NCBI GenBank assembly: GCA_017457305.1
Contig: JAFTHP010000044.1
Coordinates: 1 to 53,699, forward strand
Length of the DNA: 53,699 nt
DNA from: Clostridia bacterium
Lineage (GTDB): Bacteria; Bacillota; Clostridia; Christensenellales; CAG-314
Direction: 5' to 3'
Numbering within the stretch: position 1 is the first letter of the stretch; every line of letters starts with the position of its first letter. The notes beneath the pieces are model-generated. The model saw nothing but the letters and a program-made list of their open reading frames with translations. It did no database searches and was not told the origin of the DNA. Made by a program: the position numbers and the translations under genes. Below are positions 1 to 8,404 of this stretch, piece after piece.

Positions 1-330
1 ACTGCCTCCGTTATTTGATAATAACATAACTAAATAAGTATAAATAATTATTTAGCCAATGTCAATACCCACCGACCAATTCACACGCAAATACTGCCAC
101 TTACTTTTCAGTTTTGACGTTACCTTCAACCTTTTTGCACACTGCAAACACACAAACCATTTATGGTTAACCCTTTTTCCCCACACCCCACCAACAACAC
201 CTTTTACCCATTGACACCTAACCAAAGCAAACCTGACTTTGCTCAACAATCATTTTTCCTTCCATCAATAGCCCCTTTGTCCGCAACAAGCACACCAATG
301 CCAAATTGCAACTTTACCACCCATTGCCAC
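1..330. other. Left-edge non-coding stretch
   Basis: I see no gene, RNA or clear promoter here. Open frames exist on both strands but have no ribosome binding site and no recognisable protein. The first 60 bases are very AT-rich; the rest is poor in G on the plus strand. Confidence 0.5.
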
Positions 331-356
331 AAAAAAAGAGCCACAAGGGCTCTTTT
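331..356 (-). terminator. Rho-independent terminator
   Basis: Stem AAAGAGCC / GGCTCTTT with a four-base loop, followed on the minus strand by a run of T (331-337). It lies 11 bases past the stop codon of the membrane protein gene at 368 and ends that transcript. Confidence 0.85.
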
Positions 357-367
357 AGTGATTTGTT

Positions 368-1009
368 CTACTCTGTTTTGGCAAATAGTTTTTCCATTGC
401 AATGGCGATTGTTTTTGCACAGGCATCAATACTGGTGTCATCCACCACTCCTTGCAAAAGTCGGCACAGAGCAATGTACTTTTCGCTGGACGTCCCTTCC
501 CCTTGGAAGATGGCTTGCGCATTTTGGGAAAGTAGCTTGACTTGGGAAATAAAATCCGCCATAGACAGCTGTTTGTTTACAAGACTTTCCCTTATTGTTC
601 CGTAGTACAGCAGTTGGGTGTAGAAGATGCCAAAAGCATCGTCCTTTAGCAATGTGTGAAGATTTTTCCCACCAAGGGAAGAAATCAGCTTGAACATTAC
701 CGAAGCTAGCGCCCCAATGGTTGCTGTGGATACTGCCATTTGCAACACCACCGTGAAAGTAATTGGGCGAACGTGCTTGATCACCACCATATCCAACACA
801 GCAAACATGCCACCAAACACAAAAGGTAGCACAACTGCCAAATCGAACTTGTGCAGTACGTCCACCTTGACCTTGCTAACAAACAGCTTTTTTGCAATTT
901 GCGTGAACAAGCAGGTTAGCAGGGCATAGCAAACAAAGTAGAGATTTTCGCTGCTTTTGAGTAGTTGAAACAGCGAAGTGATAAAGGTTTCATAGTCCAT
1001 TTGTTGCAT
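368..1009 (-). CDS. Small membrane protein of unknown function
   Basis: A 213-residue protein I do not recognise. Hydrophobic segments at about residues 22-42, 58-80 and 84-112 suggest three or four membrane passes, followed by a soluble helical C-terminal half of about 100 residues. The start is uncertain: an AAAAGGAG ribosome binding site lies only two bases from the first ATG (1009) but 11 bases from a second ATG at 1000, so the protein may begin three residues later. It stands alone, has its own terminator, and its promoter lies about 270 bases upstream, which leaves an unusually long leader. Confidence 0.75.
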   Translation of the reverse strand: MQQMDYETFITSLFQLLKSSENLYFVCYALLTCLFTQIAKKLFVSKVKVDVLHKFDLAVVLPFVFGGMFAVLDMVVIKHVRPITFTVVLQMAVSTATIGALASVMFKLISSLGGKNLHTLLKDDAFGIFYTQLLYYGTIRESLVNKQLSMADFISQVKLLSQNAQAIFQGEGTSSEKYIALCRLLQGVVDDTSIDACAKTIAIAMEKLFAKTE

Positions 1010-1280
1010 TTCTCCTTTTATTGGTATTTCCGCTCACGTTGATAATTGAATATTGACAACATAACACCACACGTTGCCAATTGGATGCTTACGTCAAGGC
1101 TGTTGGAGTATATCCAACAATCAATCTTGACCTTTACAGCACCACCTTGATTGCAACTCATTGTGTGAGCCTATTCAATTACTCATCGTGACCGAGATTG
1201 GCAGAAATACAGTCCCCAAATTTCCTACAATGCTGGCAAAACCTCACCGTGCAAAAAATGCACCTTTTGCTAGCAGATAT
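1010..1280 (-). other. Long, structured 5' leader
   Basis: About 265 bases separate the predicted transcription start from the ATG at 1009. On the minus strand the leader can fold: GTTGGA / TCCAAC with loop TATAC (about 1101-1117) sits inside GTCAAG / CTTGAC, itself flanked by GGTGCT and AGCATCC. I could not match it to a known riboswitch, and no terminator lies between it and the gene. Confidence 0.4.
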
Positions 1281-1310
1281 ATTATACCACCCACTACAAG
1301 GCAAATTCAA
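1281..1310 (-). promoter_or_regulatory. Promoter of the 368-1009 gene
   Basis: TTGAAT at 1305-1310 and TATAAT at 1281-1286 (minus strand) are 18 bases apart. This is the nearest strong sigma-A match upstream of the gene. Confidence 0.6.
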
Positions 1311-1477
1311 CAAAGTGTAACATAGACTTTTGCTATACTCACACCACAAAAATTATATAACCAACTGCCCTTGACAAAGTGCAATGCTATTACAAAAGTG
1401 TTACACAAACATTACCAAAAGCCCCCTATCAGTCCAATAGTGCAACAAACACAAACACTCCCTTGTGTGTCATGGGC

Positions 1478-1660
1478 ACAACTCAAAGGCTCCCTCTGGG
1501 AGGGAGCTGGCTTGCAAAGCAAGACTGAGGGAGAACGCAAAACCTAATGCTCTTGGCTCCCTTCGTCTCGGTAAACCTCGACACCTCCCTCTCGGAGGGA
1601 GGCTTATTCTTCCCACCCACTCCCTTTTTTGTCCTCAGCCGAGCGAAGCGAACGCCAAGC
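1478..1660. repeat. Cluster of GCTCCCTC...GAGGGAGC palindromic repeats
   Basis: One unit starts with GCTCCCTC TGG GAGGGAGC (about 1489-1507) and ends with CTGAGGGAG near 1534. A second, partial unit around 1590-1607 has CCTCCCTC and GAGGGAGG arms. A GC-rich tail follows to about 1660. This GC-rich block is unlike the AT-rich DNA around it. From memory, similar short palindromic elements are scattered in intergenic regions of gut Clostridia; no protein is encoded, so any movement would be non-autonomous. Confidence 0.65.
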
Positions 1661-1732
1661 CCTGCCCTTGGGCTTATCTCGACCGTAGTGGAAAGATCTA
1701 AGCAACAAACCACATACCGCACTAAACAAAAA

Positions 1733-1764
1733 AATACTGCCACAAATAACTCTGTGGCAGTATT
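1733..1764 (-). terminator. Terminator of rsmI
   Basis: A perfect 12-bp stem AATACTGCCACA / TGTGGCAGTATT with an 8-base loop; on the minus strand it is followed by seven T. It lies about 150 bases beyond the rsmI stop. Its core belongs to a 26-base hairpin family that recurs at 5606, 33178 and 34569. Confidence 0.8.
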
Positions 1765-1909
1765 GAATTATCAGTAAAAACTTCGCTGTGATACAAACTT
1801 TTCAACTTGACTGGTGCTGTTAGTTGTTGATTAAAACTAACTCACAATCAGCACACTAACAAACTTAAATATGCACAGTTGCACATTTTAACATATATTA
1901 GTAACACAA

Positions 1910-2698
1910 TTATCTATCATTGAGTGTCAACTTGTAAATTTCGTTTTTGCTAACGTTGCGGTCCTTGGCAACAGCTTTGATTGCATCCGACTTGCTCATA
2001 CCGCCACTAACGTAGTAGGCAATGTGTTCTTCAACGGACAATGAGCAAAGTGGGTTTTCTTGCTTTTGTGCATTGACTACCAACACAAATTCTCCCTTGT
2101 CGTCTTCAATAATATCCGACAGGTGACAAAAGCGAATCTTCTCGTGTGATTTACTAAGTTCCTTTACCAAACAGCACTCGCGGTCGCCAAGTCTCTCACA
2201 CAGGTACGCCATGTTTTCCTTGATGTCGTGCACCGACAGGTAGAAGATGGCAACACCAACGGATCCGTCCAACAGCTTATCTCTATCCCCCTTTTTATCT
2301 GGCAAAAATCCATAGTAGGTGAAGGGTGGTTGATATCCGCTAAGCACAAATGCATTTACAAAAGCACTTGGTCCGCTGATTACGGTGTAGGGAAGATGAT
2401 GCTCCTTTAGTGCGTTTACAAGGATGTTGCCTGGATCGTTGATACAAGGCATACCTGCATCACTAATTACAGCAATATCTTCGCCACGTTGCGCAAAGGC
2501 CAGCACAAAATCCAAGCTCTTTTTTTCGTTGAACTTGTGGTAGCTGTACAAGCTTTTGGATATACCGTAGTGCTCCAACAGTACCTTGCTGTGGCGTGTA
2601 TCTTCGCAAAAGATAGCGGAAACGTTTTTGAGTGTTTCCACCGCGCGACCAGTTATTTCCCCCAAATTTCCAATGGGTGTTGCAACAAAATATACCAT
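1910..2698 (-). CDS. rsmI: 16S rRNA (cytidine-1402-2'-O)-methyltransferase RsmI
   Basis: RsmI uses SAM to methylate the 2'-O of C1402 in 16S rRNA, tuning the P site of the ribosome. The 262-residue protein shows the family signatures: ATPIGNLGEIT (6-16), CEDTRHS (31-37), SDAGMP (79-84), ISGPSA (107-112) and GFLP (130-133), i.e. the tetrapyrrole-methylase fold. It is slightly shorter than the usual 275-290 residues because the C-terminal part is compact. AAAGGAAG lies seven bases before the ATG. trmN6 lies upstream in the same direction, an arrangement known from the Bacillus yabB-yazA-yabC region, but here each gene has its own promoter. Confidence 0.95.
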   Translation of the reverse strand: MVYFVATPIGNLGEITGRAVETLKNVSAIFCEDTRHSKVLLEHYGISKSLYSYHKFNEKKSLDFVLAFAQRGEDIAVISDAGMPCINDPGNILVNALKEHHLPYTVISGPSAFVNAFVLSGYQPPFTYYGFLPDKKGDRDKLLDGSVGVAIFYLSVHDIKENMAYLCERLGDRECCLVKELSKSHEKIRFCHLSDIIEDDKGEFVLVVNAQKQENPLCSLSVEEHIAYYVSGGMSKSDAIKAVAKDRNVSKNEIYKLTLNDR

Positions 2699-2802
2699 GA
2701 TATTCTTCCTTTATTGTGGTTGTTTTTTTGTTTGTAGCAATGCTAGCTACTACTTTGATTTGATGTTTTTACCGCTTGATTGGTGTGTGGTTATTACGAC
2801 CA

Positions 2803-2832
2803 ATTATAAATACTCCTTGTCAAGGCAATCAA
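2803..2832 (-). promoter_or_regulatory. Promoter of rsmI
   Basis: TTGATT (2827-2832) and TATAAT (2803-2808) on the minus strand, 18 bases apart, about 105 bases upstream of the rsmI ATG in the gap after trmN6. Confidence 0.65.
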
Positions 2833-2940
2833 CCTATTTACACAAACGATAATCTAAACCAACCCATTACCGTCAAAACGTTGACAAGTTTTTCACTTGG
2901 GTTCGCAACAGTTCTAAACCTTCCCTTAGCAAAAGACAAA

Positions 2941-3675
2941 TTAGTCTTCTATTCCGTACCAAGCCTTTGCTTGCGGAGTGTAGTTGCCACTTTCGTCGGT
3001 GATGTACATTGGCGAGTGAAGCACACAATCAGCGCCACCGCACTTAACGGCACGGATAAGCACCAAATTGGGCTGTTTGTTGGGTGCAGGGCACACCGGC
3101 AAAATATCCTTGACAGCCAATTTGTGTTGAGCGCAAAGGCTGACAATCTCGGCAGTTCTACTAGATTGATGCACCAAGTAAAAGCTTCCCTTGTTGTTTA
3201 GCACCTTGCTAGCGGACGTTACAATGTCCGCCAAGGTTGCGGCAATTTCGTGACGGCAAATGGCAATATTGGGCGCTAGCTGTTGTTCTCCGCTACCCAC
3301 CTTTCGGTATGGCGGATTGCACACCACAACGTCAGCCAAGCTACCCAACTGTTTGTGTATTTCCTTGAGATCGGCATTTACCACTTGGATAACATCTTGC
3401 AAATTGTTCAGTTGCACGTTGCGTGTAGCAAGTTGGGCAAGCTGTGGCTGAATTTCCACCGCTACAATACGCTTGGGATGCTTTTTGTGAGCAACAAGCA
3501 AAGATATCACTCCGCTACCCGTGCCAAATTCCACACAAAACATCCCTTTCATATCCCTACAAAAATTTGCAAGCAAAACGGCATCGGTGGTAAACCGATA
3601 TTCGGTGGAACTTTGTATAAGTTGCAAGCCATCGCATTGCAAATCTTCGATACTTTCGTTAACGAGCAATTTCAT
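2941..3675 (-). CDS. trmN6: tRNA1(Val) (adenine37-N6)-methyltransferase family protein
   Basis: SAM-dependent N6-adenine methyltransferase of the YfiC/YabB family, which modifies A37 of tRNA-Val in E. coli. Starting at 3675 gives 244 residues, the normal family length. The N-terminus carries YRFTTDAVLLA (26-36), motif I EFGTGSGV (49-56), and the catalytic NPPY (120-123) typical of N6-adenine enzymes. An upstream in-frame start would add 30 residues unlike the family. There is no ribosome binding site before this ATG; instead a TACAAT -10 box ends six bases before it, so translation is probably leaderless. The rsmI gene follows 242 bases downstream. Confidence 0.9.
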   Translation of the reverse strand: MKLLVNESIEDLQCDGLQLIQSSTEYRFTTDAVLLANFCRDMKGMFCVEFGTGSGVISLLVAHKKHPKRIVAVEIQPQLAQLATRNVQLNNLQDVIQVVNADLKEIHKQLGSLADVVVCNPPYRKVGSGEQQLAPNIAICRHEIAATLADIVTSASKVLNNKGSFYLVHQSSRTAEIVSLCAQHKLAVKDILPVCPAPNKQPNLVLIRAVKCGGADCVLHSPMYITDESGNYTPQAKAWYGIED

Positions 3676-3681
3676 AACAAT

Positions 3682-3710
3682 ATTGTACAACAAAACGGTG
3701 GCAAAGTAAA
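3682..3710 (-). promoter_or_regulatory. Promoter of trmN6 (leaderless)
   Basis: TTTACT (3705-3710) and TACAAT (3682-3687) on the minus strand, 17 bases apart. Only six bases separate the -10 box from the ATG at 3675, so transcription should start at or next to the A of the start codon. Confidence 0.6.
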
Positions 3711-3759
3711 GACAAAATTTGCCTCTACAAAAAAATGCAAAAACAAAAAAATTGGGTAT

Positions 3760-4035
3760 TGACATTGAACCAAATATATGATATGTTTATCTTGCAAGGT
3801 AACAACCGCTGTTTTGTTGATTGCTCCAATGCCTGTCGCTAGCCAACCTAGGCGCAAAAAGGGAAGTATTTTTCACGCATGCTATGCTATGCCACAACAG
3901 TAAACTGTCACCACTCAGCATGCTAACTAGCACAACCAATGCGGTTTAGCAACCTATCTTGTACAACTCAGAGCGTTTTGTGTGCTTTGTGTTCGGCACA
4001 CATGTTAGTACATTTTGTGTACCTCCCCTAAAAGG
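3760..4035. other. Non-coding stretch upstream of an orphan hairpin
   Basis: No gene seen. It contains several short CACAC/GTGTG-rich pieces just upstream of a strong plus-strand terminator, so a small RNA could end there, but I find no convincing promoter. Confidence 0.3.
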
Positions 4036-4071
4036 GCAGGGACTAGTTTTTGCGCTAGTCCCTGCTTTTTT
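4036..4071 (+). terminator. Orphan strong terminator
   Basis: A perfect 11-bp stem GCAGGGACTAG / CTAGTCCCTGC with an 8-base loop, followed by six T on the plus strand. No plus-strand gene lies upstream in the window before it, so it either ends an unseen small RNA or is a relic. Confidence 0.7.
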
Positions 4072-4121
4072 GCTAGATGTGAACATATATACAAATGGCT
4101 TGCCAAAAGCTACGTTTTGCT

Positions 4122-4150
4122 TTGACCAATCAATAACTTTGTGGTATACT
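4122..4150 (+). promoter_or_regulatory. Promoter of the 4249 gene
   Basis: TTGACC (4122-4127), 17 bases, TATACT (4145-4150): a near-consensus sigma-A promoter about 90 bases before the ATG. Confidence 0.8.
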
Positions 4151-4248
4151 ATCTTTACAAAATGCAAGGTAGCATATTTGCTGATGCCAAATTTAGCCCA
4201 AAAGCAACGTGTTTTTCTTGCAACTATACAAATAAATAAGGAAAAATT

Positions 4249-5574
4249 ATGAACAACATTATTCAAATCCCACACAAAAAGCGCCTACTGTTAAAGGCTG
4301 TTATTTCCATCATCATTTTGTTTGCCATCATGGTTGCGGTGCTATTTTTTACCTTTAGTAGCATTGGCAAAAAGAACCTAAATGGTCAAGTAATGGAAGT
4401 TACTGGCAAATTGGAGTACGCACCAGAAGATGACGACTCTCTTGTAAAAATCAGCGGAACGTTGTACGCCGTTTCCACTTCCGACAACTACTACGATATC
4501 AGCTCCCTAGACGGACAGTTGGTAACACTTATTATCCCTGTGGAAGTTCATGCTGACGCCAACCCTTGGATTCTTGGCATAAAGCAAGGCAACAAAGTGC
4601 TTGTGGACTACAACGTTGTGTTGGAAGATCACCGCAAAGACAACGACCTTGGTAGCAAAATTTCCCTTGCTTTGCTCATTGCTATGCTACTAGCTTGCAT
4701 TGTGATAAGCTATTTCCGTAGTCGCATTGCTGCCACACAAGATGCTACACTTAGCCAAGAGTTTGCCAACTATTTTTCCATCAAGCAACCAAATTGTCCA
4801 CAACGCAAGCACATAAACACACTTGTTATTGTATGGGTTATCCTTATTGTTGGCGTATCCATTTTGATGGCGACACTTGCAACAGAAACCTTCTCTGACC
4901 CAATCAACATTGTACTTGTTGTGGCAGTTGGCGTTGTGTTTATTGGCGGAATTGTAGCATTGGCGCTATTTGCCAGCTTCGTGTACAAAAAGGAAATTGA
5001 GTTCTATGCTCAAAAGTTCCCCTTCGACTTCAAGGATATATCCCACGTAAAGCTCAAAAAGTCCGTCAAGCAACAAATCATCAAGTCCATGGAAGAGGAA
5101 AGCAAGCTATACCCACACCGCTACGGCGATGGAGGCAACGGCTTTGACGTTCAGTTTGGCGAAAAGGGCATTGATTTATACATGTTGGAAGAAATGTCCG
5201 AAGAACAACGTATGATGCAAACCAACGAAACAAACGACAACAACGAAGTTTTCGATGGCGTAACACCACCCGACCAATTTAGATTTGTTATGCACCTAGA
5301 CTACGACCAACTAAACTTCAAGGCGGTTGCACTAGTCAAAAAGGGCGAAAAACCACTTATGGTAATCATCCAAAGCCAACTAGATGGCGCACTTGCCACC
5401 GAAGAACTGCAACGCGATATCCACCTGCTATTTGACAGCAACCTACTACAAACGTTAACCCACTTCAACGTGAACGTACAAGGCCTTGCGGAAATTTTGG
5501 AAAACAAACTTGCCATCATGCAACAACACTGCAACAAGGCAAAATCCCACACCTACACACCAGTAGAATTTTAA
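4249..5574 (+). CDS. Four-segment membrane protein of unknown function
   Basis: A 441-residue protein I do not recognise. Membrane segments lie at about residues 13-33, 132-153, 187-208 and 217-242. The loop between the first two (about 34-130) is hydrophilic and probably outside the cell; the C-terminal 200 residues are soluble and acidic. AAGGAA lies about seven bases before the ATG. It is transcribed alone from a strong promoter and closed by a terminator at 5604. No catalytic motif is visible. Confidence 0.85.
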   Translation: MNNIIQIPHKKRLLLKAVISIIILFAIMVAVLFFTFSSIGKKNLNGQVMEVTGKLEYAPEDDDSLVKISGTLYAVSTSDNYYDISSLDGQLVTLIIPVEVHADANPWILGIKQGNKVLVDYNVVLEDHRKDNDLGSKISLALLIAMLLACIVISYFRSRIAATQDATLSQEFANYFSIKQPNCPQRKHINTLVIVWVILIVGVSILMATLATETFSDPINIVLVVAVGVVFIGGIVALALFASFVYKKEIEFYAQKFPFDFKDISHVKLKKSVKQQIIKSMEEESKLYPHRYGDGGNGFDVQFGEKGIDLYMLEEMSEEQRMMQTNETNDNNEVFDGVTPPDQFRFVMHLDYDQLNFKAVALVKKGEKPLMVIIQSQLDGALATEELQRDIHLLFDSNLLQTLTHFNVNVQGLAEILENKLAIMQQHCNKAKSHTYTPVEF

Positions 5575-5603
5575 TATCGTCACACATTTTCAATAACATA
5601 CAC

Positions 5604-5638
5604 ATACTGCTGCAGAGTTTTCTGTGGCAGTATTTTTT
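5604..5638 (+). terminator. Terminator of the 4249 gene
   Basis: Hairpin ATACTGC...GCAGTAT with a conserved internal 2x2 mismatch, followed by TTTTTTAT. The reverse complement of its 26-base core matches the hairpins at 33178 and 34569 almost exactly. Confidence 0.8.
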
Positions 5639-5748
5639 ATTGCCAAATAATTTGCAAAAATAATACACCGCCACAAACCTACTGCCTCTACGCAAAAAGC
5701 TGTTTACCTTGCACCAAAAGTGTCAACACTTGGGCAAAGAGGTATATT

Positions 5749-8337
5749 ATGCTAAAATTTCTCAAAAGCAACGCACATTGGCAACTAAATCGCAACCCGT
5801 TTGCACATCTTATTGCACCCACCACCACAATGGATAACCTTGTAGCACAGCTGCACGCCATATCCAACAGCTACTACCCACAGGTTGCGCCAGTAGACAC
5901 ACAGCAAACGGAGTTTTGCCTAAACTCAATTGCCTTGTCAATTCCCAAAACGCCCACTCAGATAGCGCTAAAAAAGCAATTTGGCGAGCAATGGCAGGGG
6001 TATTTGGCGCTCAAACGACACTTCAACAACAAGCTTATGCTTTTTCCTGCCAACACGACGATACGCATTGAAAAAATCGCACAATTGGTAACCAAATGCA
6101 CAGCCTTTTGCTTGGACGCTAGCCAAAGGGAAGAAATTGTGCAAAAGGCGGCGGACGTGTGTTTGCTGACCGACTTGGAAATACGTAACCTTCCACACGT
6201 GCTCAACTTATACAAGATAAACCTGTACTGTGCCCTTTACCAAAACAGCACAAAGGACAACGTCAACACCCACGCAACGGCTTTCACGTCGGCAAGCGCA
6301 CCTCCAACAATGTGTGCCAACAAGCAGTACGCCTTTGCCGGATACCGCAACGACAAAACCCATTGCACGGTGGACTGCTTTGGCAATTCGGCAACCACCT
6401 ACGCCAACACTCCCACCAATGCCGAGCAACGACTGTTTGTGTATGCCAACGGTCAAAACGTCTTTGACACCTTTACACACAGCGCCTTTTTGTCAAACAG
6501 TTCGCATTTTTGTGCAAGCGGAGCTACCTTGAAGGTGGCAATGCGCCACTTTGTACACAACAACTGCGAGTATCGAAAAATCACCCTAACCAACTGCGGA
6601 AAAAGACGCACCTTTCAACTGCAATACGTGGTGTACGATGCATCCAACACCAACAAACTGCACAGCCAAGCGGATAACGCAATAGTGCTTTCAACGTCCA
6701 GCGGAGTAGCAATGTGCGTGGTAGCAAAGACCAATCACATGGTAGATTACACGCAAAACAGCCTATGTGTCAAGGTCAAGCTAGAACAGGGGCAAAGCGC
6801 ATCGGTGGATATTTGCACCGTGCTAGCGGATAACTGCGAAAACGCCCTTGCTCAAGCCCAACAGCTGAATAACTTTGGTGCAACCAACTGCCCCTACGTT
6901 ACCGATAAACCCCACCCAGCCGTCAGCCAAAGGGATATTGCACTATCCCCCACAATGCACGGACAAGCCCGCTACCCATTGCCAACAATTGGCGGTCAAA
7001 AGCTAAACTTCAGTTACCAACTGGGGGATAACGACCTAGCCACCTTTGTAGACAACAGCGGTAACAGCGCAACACTAATAAAGGGTTTTGTGTTTGGCAC
7101 AAAGGGGGAAAGCATCTTTGCTGTAGGCACGCTAACCAAGCAACTAAACACAGGCAAATTTGTGCTAGATGGCGACAAGCTTGTGTACACCGCCAACGAA
7201 AAAAGTCATCTGTCCGTCCATCACACTCCGCAAACCAAAGTGTACACCATTTGCCATCTAAAGAGTACAAGAACACTCTTTTACTACCCTTTACAGGACA
7301 AAAGCCAAGTGATAAAACGCAAAAATGGCTTTTGGATAAATCAAAAGGACAGGCAGTTTGAACTGACCTTCAACATCCCAATAGAAAGCTACACAACCAA
7401 TGCACTAAACTGCAACAGTATGCGCCTAAGGCACAAATTGGATAACGACCTATCCTGCGGTACTTGCCTTGCGGTAACGTTGGCGCCATCTACAAACGTA
7501 ACGGCAACGTTACACACCAACACCACCACACCAAGGGATACTCCGCTAATAAAGGAAAGCCTAATTTCCACCTACTTGAACTACTCCAACGAGAAAAACC
7601 TTTTTGCGCTGTGTCAAAGACTTTCCGCACCCACACCATTTACGTTGGCAGCAATGTGCTACACCAATCCAGCCTACGTCAAAGGGGTGCTACAAACCAC
7701 CACTCCCCACACAGCATATTGCTTTACAGATAAAACGGGCAAATTGCTCAAAAAGGAGTGTCCGCTTGCCTACGCACTTGGGGCGGTATACTACCAAATG
7801 CTGGTGGGAGATTTGTGTAGCTACGCAGTCAATCTTACAAGGGAAACTCTGCTAAACAGCACCTTTCAAGGCAAGGATGCGTGCGTGCAAATGTTGGCGC
7901 TAAAAAAGGCTTCCCAAATGGAAAGCCCCTTCAAAGTGCAGTATTTAGTCAAACTGGCAGAGCTTAAAAAGACCGTTGCCCAAAGCCCAATGTTGAGCCA
8001 GTACGCACAGGCAATTGGAGCACTGCCAATGACCAACCCCAGCAAACAACGGCTAAAGGATCTGTGCAACAGCTTGGGTGTGCCGCAGTGCTGGTACTAC
8101 GTTTCTCAGCTGGAAAACCTGTACGGTCTGTCCATTTCCCCCAAACGCATCAGCGTGACGCCTAGGGCAAAACAGGGGCTGGAACAGCTAACACTACACA
8201 TCTGCGGCAAACGGATAGATACCACCTTTTTGCCCGCCACCACACAAAGCATGACACTAAACGGCACCCGCTGCTTTTTGCCCTTCTGCCCCCAAACGCT
8301 AAAACACCCCACCAACAACCTTGTTGTGTACTACTAA
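5749..8337 (+). CDS. Large protein with faint GH94/cyclic-glucan-synthase-like features
   Basis: An 862-residue, probably cytoplasmic protein; no signal peptide or membrane segment is seen. A central region (about 190-400) of repeated beta-strand-like segments ending in a KVKLEQGQSASVDI-type motif, and a C-terminal GLSISPKRISVTP segment, recall the sandwich domain and tail of GH94 glycan phosphorylases. I could not find the catalytic (alpha/alpha)6 barrel motifs, so activity is doubtful. It is an unassigned protein with only weak family resemblance. AAAGAGGT lies six bases before the ATG. The gene is alone and converges with the BspA gene on a shared terminator. Asn and Thr are unusually abundant. 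Confidence 0.6.
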   Translation: MLKFLKSNAHWQLNRNPFAHLIAPTTTMDNLVAQLHAISNSYYPQVAPVDTQQTEFCLNSIALSIPKTPTQIALKKQFGEQWQGYLALKRHFNNKLMLFPANTTIRIEKIAQLVTKCTAFCLDASQREEIVQKAADVCLLTDLEIRNLPHVLNLYKINLYCALYQNSTKDNVNTHATAFTSASAPPTMCANKQYAFAGYRNDKTHCTVDCFGNSATTYANTPTNAEQRLFVYANGQNVFDTFTHSAFLSNSSHFCASGATLKVAMRHFVHNNCEYRKITLTNCGKRRTFQLQYVVYDASNTNKLHSQADNAIVLSTSSGVAMCVVAKTNHMVDYTQNSLCVKVKLEQGQSASVDICTVLADNCENALAQAQQLNNFGATNCPYVTDKPHPAVSQRDIALSPTMHGQARYPLPTIGGQKLNFSYQLGDNDLATFVDNSGNSATLIKGFVFGTKGESIFAVGTLTKQLNTGKFVLDGDKLVYTANEKSHLSVHHTPQTKVYTICHLKSTRTLFYYPLQDKSQVIKRKNGFWINQKDRQFELTFNIPIESYTTNALNCNSMRLRHKLDNDLSCGTCLAVTLAPSTNVTATLHTNTTTPRDTPLIKESLISTYLNYSNEKNLFALCQRLSAPTPFTLAAMCYTNPAYVKGVLQTTTPHTAYCFTDKTGKLLKKECPLAYALGAVYYQMLVGDLCSYAVNLTRETLLNSTFQGKDACVQMLALKKASQMESPFKVQYLVKLAELKKTVAQSPMLSQYAQAIGALPMTNPSKQRLKDLCNSLGVPQCWYYVSQLENLYGLSISPKRISVTPRAKQGLEQLTLHICGKRIDTTFLPATTQSMTLNGTRCFLPFCPQTLKHPTNNLVVYY

Positions 8338-8340
8338 CAA

Positions 8341-8368
8341 AAAAAGGATAGCCCTCGCTATCCTTTTT
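8341..8368. terminator. Bidirectional terminator
   Basis: AAAAAGGATAGC / GCTATCCTTTTT with a four-base loop and T runs on both strands. It serves the 5749 gene (+) and the BspA-type gene (-). The same GGATAGC stem recurs at 44418. Confidence 0.9.
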
Positions 8369-8404
8369 CAATTTTGATATTGCTTGTTGCGTCAACTATT
8401 CACT

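Noticed and set aside
163..605. Overlapping plus-strand reading frames at the left edge
   Set aside because: They run antisense to the membrane protein gene or through non-coding DNA, have no ribosome binding site and give low-complexity products.
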